Position numbers and translations under genes: made by a program
Shown here: piece by piece, positions 9,714 through 16,482 of the stretch
Layout: every line of letters starts with the position of its first letter
Numbering within the stretch: position 1 is the first letter of the stretch
From: an uncultured Saprospiraceae bacterium
Lineage (GTDB): Bacteria; Bacteroidota; Bacteroidia; Chitinophagales; Saprospiraceae
DNA length: 21,665 nt
Assembly: GCA_937952155.1 (NCBI GenBank)
Contig: CALFYH010000315.1
Location: forward strand, 1 to 21,665
Reading direction: 5' to 3'
Notes under the pieces: model-generated
Database searches by the model: none
The model's input: only the letters and a program-made list of their open reading frames with translations
What the model was told of the DNA's origin: nothing

Positions 9714-11513
9714 GTGAAGACAGAAGATTTCAAGGCCATATCAGAGACAATCCCTCACGAACCAGGCGTATATCGCTTTCTGGATGAAGAAGGTACTATC
9801 TTGTATGTAGGCAAGGCCAAGAGCTTGAAGAATCGCTTGTCATCCTATTTTGGGGATAAAAAGCATACACAATACAAAACCGTTTTGCTTACGCGAAATG
9901 CGCACCATATTGAGTTTACGGTCGTGGAGACAGAGCATGATGCTTTACTGTTGGAAAATTCATTGATCAAAAAATTTCAACCTCGATACAATGTAATGCT
10001 GAAAGATGGCAAATCCTACACGTATATTTGTATTAAAAACGAGCTTTTCCCAAGGGTATTTTTTACTCGAAAGATGATACGCGATGGTTCGGTGTATTTT
10101 GGGCCATATACGTCGAAGTACAGAGTCAATATTTTATTGGAAATCATCAGAAAGCTCTTCCAATTGCGGACATGTTCTTATCAGTTTACTATGGAAGGAA
10201 TAGCACGTGGTAAATTTAAAGTATGTCTAGAGTACCATATAAAAAATTGTTTGGGACCATGCGAGGGCTTTGAAACCGAACAAAATTACATGGCTAAGAT
10301 AGATCAGGTAAAAAATATCCTGAAAGGCAATCTTGGTAATGTGAAAAAATATATCACAGATACAATGAAAGAGCATGCTGAAAACCTGGAATTTGAACAG
10401 GCTCAGATACTAAAAGAAAAACTCATCGCATTCGAAGATTACCAATCATCATCCACTGTCGTTAGCACAACGATCAAAGATATTGATGTCTTTGCGATCG
10501 TAACCGACGAAACCATGGCCTATGTCAATTATCTGAAAATTGTCAATGGTACACTTGTCAATACGGATATCGCCGAGATGCAGATGAATCTAGATGATGA
10601 TCCAGCTGATTTGTTGTCATTTGTAATACCTACGATCAGGGAGCGATTTGAAAGCAATGCTCCAGAAGTGGTCGTGCCTATTTTGATAACTCTACCTGAT
10701 CCAAAAATCGTCATCACTGTTCCTCAAATAGGAGATAAAAAGAAACTCCTCGAACTCGCGGAGACCAATATAGATTACTTCATCAGGCAGAAAAAGAGAG
10801 ACGAGATAAGTCATCAAAAAAAGGTATCCTCATCAGAGAGAATCCTAACGACGCTAAAAAATGATTTGCAAATGGATGTCATGCCGCTCCATATCGAATG
10901 TTTTGATAATTCAAATTTGCAAGGCACAAATCCAGTTTCTAGCTGTGTTGTGTTTAAGAATGCAAAACCAAGTAATAAGGATTATCGCCATTTTAATGTC
11001 AAAACTGTAGTAGGTCCCGATGATTTTGCATCCATGCAAGAAGTCGTTTTTCGTAGGTACAAGCGATTGCTTGCCGAAAGCAAGCCATTGCCTCAATTGA
11101 TCATCATCGATGGTGGTAAAGGACAATTATCATCAGCTGTTAGTAGCTTGGAGCAATTGGGGATTCTCGATAAAGTTACCGTCATCGGTATCGCAAAAAA
11201 GCTGGAAGAAATATTTTTTCCTGGTGATTCGATACCATTATATATCAATAAAAAATCCGAATCACTCAAGCTTATTCAACAAGCTAGAAATGAAGCACAT
11301 AGATTTGCCATTTCTTTCCATAGAGACCAGCGATCAAAGAATTTTTTGGGTACACAGCTCACCAATATTCCGGGTATCGGAAAGGTCACTGCCGAAAAAT
11401 TATTGAAAAAATTTGGTTCAATCCAAAGGGTGAAAGACGCTGATCTTGCAGAGGTGGAAGCACTCATCGGTAAGGCTAATACTAAAAAGGTACTCGAATT
11501 CATCACCGAATAA
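9714..11513 (+). CDS. uvrC: Excinuclease ABC subunit C
   Basis: UvrC makes both incisions around the UvrB-bound lesion in nucleotide excision repair. Over 599 residues the expected order is visible: GIY-YIG nuclease domain (about 14-95; GVYRFLD, LYVGKAK, then Arg41 and Glu81), a Cys cluster at 154, 171, 179 and 183 matching the family's Fe-S-type cysteines, the UVR motif for UvrB contact (about 210-243), an RNase H-like endonuclease domain with FDNSNLQG (Asp398), GPDDFASM (Asp436/437), IIDGGKG (Asp466) and His536, and a tandem helix-hairpin-helix end (about 548-599). All catalytic positions appear intact. The start is GTG: an in-frame TAA at 9702-9704 rules out any longer form, and the length fits homologues. 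The aldo/keto reductase gene begins 13 nt after the stop. Confidence 0.97.
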   Translation: MKTEDFKAISETIPHEPGVYRFLDEEGTILYVGKAKSLKNRLSSYFGDKKHTQYKTVLLTRNAHHIEFTVVETEHDALLLENSLIKKFQPRYNVMLKDGKSYTYICIKNELFPRVFFTRKMIRDGSVYFGPYTSKYRVNILLEIIRKLFQLRTCSYQFTMEGIARGKFKVCLEYHIKNCLGPCEGFETEQNYMAKIDQVKNILKGNLGNVKKYITDTMKEHAENLEFEQAQILKEKLIAFEDYQSSSTVVSTTIKDIDVFAIVTDETMAYVNYLKIVNGTLVNTDIAEMQMNLDDDPADLLSFVIPTIRERFESNAPEVVVPILITLPDPKIVITVPQIGDKKKLLELAETNIDYFIRQKKRDEISHQKKVSSSERILTTLKNDLQMDVMPLHIECFDNSNLQGTNPVSSCVVFKNAKPSNKDYRHFNVKTVVGPDDFASMQEVVFRRYKRLLAESKPLPQLIIIDGGKGQLSSAVSSLEQLGILDKVTVIGIAKKLEEIFFPGDSIPLYINKKSESLKLIQQARNEAHRFAISFHRDQRSKNFLGTQLTNIPGIGKVTAEKLLKKFGSIQRVKDADLAEVEALIGKANTKKVLEFITE

Positions 11514-11526
11514 CAAAATCCCAATC

Positions 11527-12396
11527 ATGAAAACAAATTTTTCGTCAATCATAGCTGGTACCATGCTTTGGGGTAAATGGGGCCGCAAGATGAGTCAAGC
11601 TGATATGGCTGATATGATCCAAACCTGTTTTGAAAATGGGATCGATAGTTTTGACCATGCAGATATTTATGGAGAGCACACAACTGAAACAGATTTTGGA
11701 GCTGCGTGGGTACTAACAGGTTTAGATAGGTCACAACTCAAGTTTGTCACGAAGTGTGGGATCAGGATGAAGTCAGAAAACTTACAAAATAGAGTTAAGC
11801 ACTATAGCTATGACAAATCTTATATCATCGGCTGCTGTGAGCAATCATTAAAAAATCTGAAAACCGATTACTTGGATTTGTTTTTATTACACAGACCTAG
11901 TCCGCTGATGGACCCAATGGTAATCGCAGATGCTATTTCTACTTTGCTTTCACAAGGCAAAATAACGCAATTTGGCGTCTCTAATTTTACACCATTTCAA
12001 ACGGAATTGATACGACAACAAATTCCTATCGAATATAATCAAATTTCTTTTAGCCTTACGGAGTGTAATCCCATGACGGACGATAGCCTAAATTATATGA
12101 TGATCCATCGCATAAAACCAATGGCTTGGGCTCCATTGGGCAGCTACTTCAAATCACCATTCGAAAAGACAGTTCGGATTAAGGACGTAATGCAGCCGCT
12201 TACGCTAAAATATGACACTCAAGAGGATATCTTGCTCTACAATTGGATTTTACGCCATCCAGCAGGCATTATTCCCGTAGTAGGAACTTCCGACAAAGCC
12301 AAAATTGGCAGATTACCATCAGCTACTACATTTAGGATGGAAGATCAAGATTGGTTTGCACTTTGGGAAGCCAGTATGGGCAAAGCTGTACCTTAG
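11527..12396 (+). CDS. Aldo/keto reductase (YdhF-like)
   Basis: The 289-residue product is an NAD(P)H-dependent aldo/keto reductase of the TIM-barrel family, closest in style to E. coli YdhF. The catalytic tetrad is visible: Asp43 and Tyr48 in FDHADIYGEH, Lys76 in FVTKCGIR, and His122 in LFLLHRPSP. Cofactor-binding segments GVSNF and the late PVVGTSDKAKI are present. An in-frame ATG at 11446 would overlap the end of uvrC; the ATG at 11527 is chosen because it places the family's IAGTMLWG strand at residue 9. It lies 13 nt after uvrC and 41 nt before the FAH-family gene, so cotranscription is likely. The natural substrate is not evident. Confidence 0.92.
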   Translation: MKTNFSSIIAGTMLWGKWGRKMSQADMADMIQTCFENGIDSFDHADIYGEHTTETDFGAAWVLTGLDRSQLKFVTKCGIRMKSENLQNRVKHYSYDKSYIIGCCEQSLKNLKTDYLDLFLLHRPSPLMDPMVIADAISTLLSQGKITQFGVSNFTPFQTELIRQQIPIEYNQISFSLTECNPMTDDSLNYMMIHRIKPMAWAPLGSYFKSPFEKTVRIKDVMQPLTLKYDTQEDILLYNWILRHPAGIIPVVGTSDKAKIGRLPSATTFRMEDQDWFALWEASMGKAVP

Positions 12397-12437
12397 TTTT
12401 TAAAATTATTTGATAAAATCAACTTAAAAATAGAATA

Positions 12438-13046
12438 ATGAAAATCTTTTGTATAGGGCGCAATTATATAGATCATGCCAAGGAATTGAACAATCCAGTA
12501 CCTAAATCACCTCTTATTTTTATGAAACCGGCGACCGCTGCACTTACAGACGGAAAACCTTTTTATCATCCTGATTTTAGTGATAATATACATTATGAAT
12601 TGGAGATTGTATTGAAAATTTCAAAAAATGGCAGGTCAATTCAAGAAAAATTTGCAACAGATTATTACAACCAAATAGGTCTCGGAATAGATTTTACAGC
12701 TAGGGATCTTCAAGATTCATTGAAGGATAAAGGTCATCCTTGGGAATTGGCCAAAGCTTTTGACAACTCAGCTTGCATTGGCAATTTTGTAGATAAATCG
12801 GAGATAGATGTACGTAATATTTCATTCTCATTACAAAAAAACGGGCAAGTAGTGCAAAATGGACAGACGTCCGACCTAATTTTTGGCTTTGATTATTTAA
12901 TCAGTTATATATCGGGCTTTTTTACCTTACAGACAGGAGACTTAATATTTACTGGTACTCCAGCTGGTGTTGGCAAGATTGACATTGGGGATAATTATTT
13001 TGGGTATCTTGGTGATAATCAGATGCTGCATTGTGCCATTAAATAG
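12438..13046 (+). CDS. Fumarylacetoacetate hydrolase family protein (FAHD1/acylpyruvase-like)
   Basis: This 202-residue protein matches the short single-domain FAH class (FAHD1/YcgM type), which cleaves acylpyruvates or decarboxylates oxaloacetate. It opens with FCIGRNYIDHAKEL, has PLIFMKPATA, the metal ligands Glu54 and Glu56 in HYELEIV and Asp85 in GIDFTARDLQ, then KGHPWELAKAFDNS and the C-terminal FTGTPAGVGKI loop. All these are family hallmarks, so the active site appears complete; the true substrate is not certain. The upstream sequence is AT-rich with no clear Shine-Dalgarno. It ends the mgsA-uvrC-reductase run; the next gene, metK, has its own promoter. Confidence 0.94.
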   Translation: MKIFCIGRNYIDHAKELNNPVPKSPLIFMKPATAALTDGKPFYHPDFSDNIHYELEIVLKISKNGRSIQEKFATDYYNQIGLGIDFTARDLQDSLKDKGHPWELAKAFDNSACIGNFVDKSEIDVRNISFSLQKNGQVVQNGQTSDLIFGFDYLISYISGFFTLQTGDLIFTGTPAGVGKIDIGDNYFGYLGDNQMLHCAIK

Positions 13047-13162
13047 TCATTATACGATGAATATTGCTTTGTTTTCGAGGCAAAGTAGTTGATTTATCAT
13101 TCGTATTTAGGCTGATATTTCTAGGGTTTCTCATTACATATTTAAAATAATTGGTTTATAAC

Positions 13163-13194
13163 TTGGTGAAAGCATATGAGAAATCGTACTTTTG
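13163..13194 (+). promoter_or_regulatory. metK promoter (Bacteroidota type)
   Basis: A TTG (13163-13165) and an exact -7 box TACTTTTG (13187-13194) are separated by 21 nt. The predicted start near 13200 leaves a leader of about 42 nt, too short for a known SAM riboswitch class. Confidence 0.65.
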
Positions 13195-13242
13195 CGCAGT
13201 TTTATTCATTATTGCTTAGTATAACTTAAAAACAAATATACA

Positions 13243-14496
13243 ATGCCTTATTTATTTACATCTGAATCTGTTTCTGAAGGTCATCCTGACAAAGTAGCTG
13301 ATCAGATCTCCGACGCCCTGATTGACAATTTTTTGGCCTTTGATCCGGAGTCAAAAGTAGCTTGTGAAACATTGGTAACAACAGGTCAAGTAATTCTTGC
13401 TGGTGAAGTAAAATCAAACACATACTTGGATGTACAACAAATAGCCAGAGATGTGATCAGAAAAATTGGATATACTAAGTCAGAATACATGTTTGAAGCT
13501 AATTCATGTGGTGTCTTATCTGCCATCCATGAGCAATCTTCGGATATCAACCAAGGTGTAGAACGAAAAGTAAAAGAAGATCAAGGAGCTGGTGACCAAG
13601 GTATGATGTTTGGTTATGCTACCAATGAAACCGAAAATTATATGCCACTTGCTTTGGATATTGCGCATGCAATCCTAATCGAGTTGGCCAATATAAGAAG
13701 AGAAGATAATGAAATCAAATATCTTCGCCCGGATGCAAAATCACAAGTGACACTAGAATATTCTGATGACAATAAGCCACAACGTATCGAAGCCATCGTG
13801 GTATCTACGCAACACGATGATTTTGATGCTGAGGAAGCCATGCTAGCTAAAATAAAATCAGATATCATAGGCATCTTGATACCAAGGATCAAAGCGAAAT
13901 ATCCACAATATGCGCACTTTTTTAATGAAGATATCAAATACCACATCAATCCTACAGGTAAGTTTGTAATTGGTGGTCCACATGGTGATACTGGACTTAC
14001 AGGTAGGAAGATCATCGTCGATACTTATGGTGGCAAAGGCGCACATGGTGGTGGCGCTTTCTCTGGTAAAGATCCAAGCAAAGTGGACAGAAGTGCTGCT
14101 TATGCTACGCGCCACATTGCAAAAAATCTTGTAGCAGCTGGTGTTTGTGATGAAGTTTTGGTTCAAGTTTCTTACGCGATTGGTGTGGCAAAACCTACTT
14201 CTATCAACGTAAATACTTATGGCACTGCAAAGGTAGATTTGAAAGATGGAGAGATAGGTGCTTTGGTAGAGAAGATCTTTGATATGAGGCCATATTTCAT
14301 CGAACAACGACTGAAATTGAGAAATCCAATATACAGCGAAACAGCAGCATATGGCCATATGGGTCGTACTCCAGAAGTAGTAACCAAGAAATTTAAAATG
14401 CCAGGTGGAGATGAGAAAACGGTTTCAGTTGAGACTTTCACCTGGGAAAAACTTGATTACATCGATCAGGTGAAATCCGCTTTTTCTTTAGTGTAA
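13243..14496 (+). CDS. metK: S-adenosylmethionine synthetase
   Basis: MetK forms S-adenosylmethionine from ATP and methionine. The 417-residue product is slightly longer than the usual ~385-400. Signature features are the start FTSESVSEGHPDKVADQISDA with the substrate-contacting His and Asp, the hexapeptide GAGDQGMMFGYA, the P-loop-like segment GGPHGDTGLTGRKII, and GGGAFSGKDPSKVDRS with catalytic Lys and Asp residues, followed by AAYATRHIAKNLVAAG. A small difference is an acidic/Lys insert near NIRREDNEIKYLRPDAK, seen in Bacteroidota forms. It is monocistronic by layout: its own promoter upstream and a 315-base gap downstream. No strong terminator hairpin is visible after the stop. Confidence 0.98.
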   Translation: MPYLFTSESVSEGHPDKVADQISDALIDNFLAFDPESKVACETLVTTGQVILAGEVKSNTYLDVQQIARDVIRKIGYTKSEYMFEANSCGVLSAIHEQSSDINQGVERKVKEDQGAGDQGMMFGYATNETENYMPLALDIAHAILIELANIRREDNEIKYLRPDAKSQVTLEYSDDNKPQRIEAIVVSTQHDDFDAEEAMLAKIKSDIIGILIPRIKAKYPQYAHFFNEDIKYHINPTGKFVIGGPHGDTGLTGRKIIVDTYGGKGAHGGGAFSGKDPSKVDRSAAYATRHIAKNLVAAGVCDEVLVQVSYAIGVAKPTSINVNTYGTAKVDLKDGEIGALVEKIFDMRPYFIEQRLKLRNPIYSETAAYGHMGRTPEVVTKKFKMPGGDEKTVSVETFTWEKLDYIDQVKSAFSLV

Positions 14497-14811
14497 TACA
14501 TCGTACAAGTTGGTTAGTGTGATAAGATCGATCTAAAAATGATAGGTCTAAGGGTAGAATATTTTCTATTTGTAAAGGGATGAAATCGTATTTTTGTAAT
14601 TTGACAATAACAATTTGGTATAAAAACGAGCCACAAAGAGGCAAATAAGTTTAAACGAATAAGGAAGGATATACTGGTAAACCTTATTTAGTAAGAATAA
14701 ACTGTGGAAAGTCACTTGATTCTATAAAATATATTTTAGGTCTAGTATTGAATTATTAAAATATTATACTTATCTTTGTATAAGTTTTAATCATCTTATA
14801 AACTATATATT
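14497..14811. other. Intergenic stretch between metK and the beta-barrel gene
   Basis: This 315-base AT-rich gap has no convincing gene. A 22-codon frame at 14580-14648 and minus-strand frames reaching in from metK look accidental. A TATTTTTG box at 14589-14596 has no well-spaced partner (the nearest TTTG is only 16 nt upstream). The real signal is the promoter at 14748-14778. I see no tRNA or convincing terminator. Confidence 0.6.
14748..14778 (+). promoter_or_regulatory. Promoter of the beta-barrel-like gene
   Basis: TTG (14748-14750) is followed after 20 nt by an exact -7 box TATCTTTG (14771-14778). The predicted leader is about 28 nt before the ATG at 14812. Confidence 0.65.
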
Positions 14812-15321
14812 ATGAAGTATATATATATTATTTACTTGATTACAATAATTTGTATACCTCTGAAAATTCATGCGCAGTATAAAAAGATAGGAGTGGATCT
14901 AAGTTTGGGAGTTGGTACAGCCGTTTTTTTTGAAGATGGTTCAGGAGTAGTGCTTGGATTAAATTCTCATTATTCTTTTGGAAAAAATACTAGTATCGAA
15001 AGCATGGCAACTTACTCAATCATGCATAAAAAGGAGAATTTTATTTTCACATCTAAAAGGAGTTCAATAAGTAAAAACCTAAATTTGTTGATAGGGATTC
15101 GCCAATATTTTAATAATCCCGAAAATAAAAAAAGATTTTTTATCAATGCTTTATTTGGGCTATCTAAAGTTCAAAAAACGTATTCTGATGGAAATATAAA
15201 AAATATTTTTGATAAAGCATTGTCAATTGGTTTGTATTATGAACAAAAACCATATTTAATTGGAGTGGGTTTGGAGTCACCAGATTACTTATTTCTGCGA
15301 TTTGGGTTTTCAATTTTGTAA
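14812..15321 (+). CDS. Small outer-membrane beta-barrel-like protein
   Basis: The 169-residue product has a clear Sec signal peptide (MKYIYIIYLITIICIPLKIHA, cut before Gln22). The rest alternates short amphipathic strands such as GVDLSLGVGTAVFF, SGVVLGLNSHYSF and RFFINALFGLSKV, and ends in FLRFGFSIL, which fits a small (about 8-strand) outer-membrane barrel of the type common in Bacteroidota. There is no catalytic motif and I do not recognise a named family, so function is unknown. It has its own promoter, and the downstream neighbour is convergent, so it is probably transcribed alone. Codon usage is more AT-rich than the neighbours by eye. Confidence 0.75.
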   Translation: MKYIYIIYLITIICIPLKIHAQYKKIGVDLSLGVGTAVFFEDGSGVVLGLNSHYSFGKNTSIESMATYSIMHKKENFIFTSKRSSISKNLNLLIGIRQYFNNPENKKRFFINALFGLSKVQKTYSDGNIKNIFDKALSIGLYYEQKPYLIGVGLESPDYLFLRFGFSIL

Positions 15322-15476
15322 TTGTAAGTCAAGTAAATCCTGAACAGGTAAAGAAAACAAATGTCTAGAAGGCATATTTTAAAATTTCTAATTCCATGCT
15401 TTGATCAAACCTAAGCCCAAAGATAATTTTTTTAGGGCTATAAAAGGACAACACAAGGTAAACATTGATTATTTGC

Positions 15477-16025
15477 TTAGGTTTTTGTGCAAATTACACC
15501 TTGTTTTAAGGTCGAATCACTGATGCGTCTTGCATTTTCAGGCTTTGTATATAAGTCATGGTTTTCATCGGCATAAATTATTTTATCCAATTCGATTCGA
15601 TTATACCAATCAATACTTGGTTGGAAAGTGTCGTGTTCTCCATAAATCAAAGCAATCTTACAATCAGGTTTTGTAGTTTCAAATCGCAATCTTGTAGCAG
15701 ATACTGCTGTCAAGTTTCTAACTTTTAAGCCTTCAAGAGCAGCTTTCCAAGCTATATATCCACCAATACTAAATCCTAAAATGTCCACATTCCCTGTTTC
15801 TTTTTTGAGCAAATTTTTGACCGCTGTTTCTATGCCACCGTTTATAAATTGTTGATGTATAACATCTTTTGATGTTGAATGTAAATCTATTTTTCCAAGT
15901 ACTCTACAGTCATAATAGGCTAAATCAAAATTGTTTTTAAGAATGGATGAATATTCGACTAGCCAATCTGACTTCATTTCGCCCCATAAATCTGATAATA
16001 TAACTAACTTTTCCATTAGGTACAT
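15477..16025 (-). CDS. Small alpha/beta hydrolase
   Basis: A 182-residue cytosolic alpha/beta-fold hydrolase without a signal peptide. A likely triad is Ser86 in DILGFSIGGY (nucleophile elbow), Asp132 in YGEHDTF and His156 in ENHDLY, each after a predicted beta-strand in the right order. It is short because it lacks a cap domain, as in small esterase- or YdeN/RBBP9-like families. The substrate is unknown. Two starts are possible, 16025 and 16016 (MEKLVILSD); the second starts right at the first core strand and may be the true one. A -7 box lies upstream on the minus strand. It is convergent with the beta-barrel gene. Confidence 0.82.
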   Translation of the reverse strand: MYLMEKLVILSDLWGEMKSDWLVEYSSILKNNFDLAYYDCRVLGKIDLHSTSKDVIHQQFINGGIETAVKNLLKKETGNVDILGFSIGGYIAWKAALEGLKVRNLTAVSATRLRFETTKPDCKIALIYGEHDTFQPSIDWYNRIELDKIIYADENHDLYTKPENARRISDSTLKQGVICTKT

Positions 16026-16058
16026 TGTAAATTGATGATTGCATGCTATCTACTTGCA

Positions 16059-16066
16059 CAAAATTA
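16059..16066 (-). promoter_or_regulatory. -7 box of the alpha/beta hydrolase gene
   Basis: On the minus strand TAATTTTG is an exact match to TAnnTTTG, placed 33 nt before the ATG at 16025. The -33 half is weak: I see no clean TTG at 19-21 nt. Confidence 0.45.
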
Positions 16067-16167
16067 GAAAAAAAGGTAGATTCTGCATAACCGAATAACT
16101 CCATTAGCTTTTGAAGCTAAGTAATCTACATGTAAGGCTCAATATCCATTAAAATTCTTATACCTAT

Positions 16168-16200
16168 TTTGCAATAATTAAATAAATAGGTCTATTTTTG
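16168..16200 (+). promoter_or_regulatory. tRNA-Leu promoter
   Basis: TTTG (16168-16171), 21 nt spacer, then TATTTTTG (16193-16200): both halves match the Bacteroidota consensus. The mature tRNA begins 17 nt after the box, consistent with a short 5' leader removed by RNase P. Confidence 0.75.
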
Positions 16201-16216
16201 CACTCTGAAATTTTTC

Positions 16217-16303
16217 GCCCGGGTGCTGAAATTGGTAGACAGGCATGTTTGAGGGGCATGTGTTCGTTAGGACGTGCGGGTTCAAGTCCCGCTCCGGGCA
16301 CCA
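16217..16303 (+). tRNA. tRNA-Leu(GAG)
   Basis: A class II tRNA with a genome-encoded CCA. The acceptor stem GCCCGGG (16217-16223) pairs with TCCGGGC (16293-16299; one G-T wobble), discriminator A at 16300, then CCA. The D arm contains TTGGTAGA. The anticodon stem CATGT/GCATG encloses the loop TTGAGGG with anticodon GAG (16251-16253), reading CUC/CUU. A long variable arm follows, then the T arm GCGGG-TTCAAGT-CCCGC. The long variable arm and the anticodon together identify it as leucine. Confidence 0.97.
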
Positions 16304-16307
16304 TTCT

Positions 16308-16344
16308 AAAGGTCTTAATGTGTAGCGCAGTAAGACCTTTTTTT
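16308..16344 (+). terminator. Intrinsic terminator after tRNA-Leu
   Basis: A perfect 10-bp stem (16308-16317 with 16331-16340), a 13-base loop, and seven consecutive T (16338-16344). It begins 5 nt after the CCA of the tRNA. Confidence 0.9.
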
Positions 16345-16434
16345 ATAATTGTATATCTTAAATATTTCAACGATTTTCTTTGTGCATGTATGAAAGTCAT
16401 CTCTACATCCTACGATTTATAACTAATTTTTTTA

Positions 16435-16442
16435 TACTTTTG
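16435..16442 (+). promoter_or_regulatory. -7 box of the M3 peptidase gene
   Basis: TACTTTTG is an exact TAnnTTTG match, 40 nt before the ATG at 16483. No good -33 element is seen at 19-21 nt upstream. As the tRNA terminator lies before it, this gene needs its own promoter. Confidence 0.5.
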
Positions 16443-16482
16443 TGCACTAAAATTTATCTTAAATCATCGAAGTCAAAACATT

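Noticed and set aside
11446..11526. Longer aldo/keto reductase start at 11446
   Set aside because: It would overlap the 3' end of uvrC and add 27 residues unlike the family; the ATG at 11527 fits the TIM-barrel start.
13200..13242. Possible SAM riboswitch before metK
   Set aside because: The predicted leader is about 42 nt with no helix set or pseudoknot partner; a riboswitch of any known SAM class does not fit comfortably.
13638..14358. Minus-strand frames of 125 and 166 codons inside metK
   Set aside because: They lie wholly within metK, show no recognisable protein features and are explained by codon bias of the opposite strand.
14580..14648. 22-codon frame after a TATTTTTG box downstream of metK
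   Set aside because: Too short, the promoter spacing is wrong (16 nt to the nearest TTTG) and the peptide has no recognisable feature.
15410..15445. Hairpin AGCCC...GGGCT between the convergent beta-barrel and hydrolase genes
   Set aside because: Only 5 bp of pairing with a large loop and no proper T-tract after the stem; not convincing as a terminator.
16164..16422. Reading frames on both strands over the tRNA-Leu gene (74-78 codons)
   Set aside because: These are translations of the tRNA itself; the minus-strand peptide contains the well-known GLEPARP-type artefact. The tRNA structure, promoter and terminator explain the sequence.
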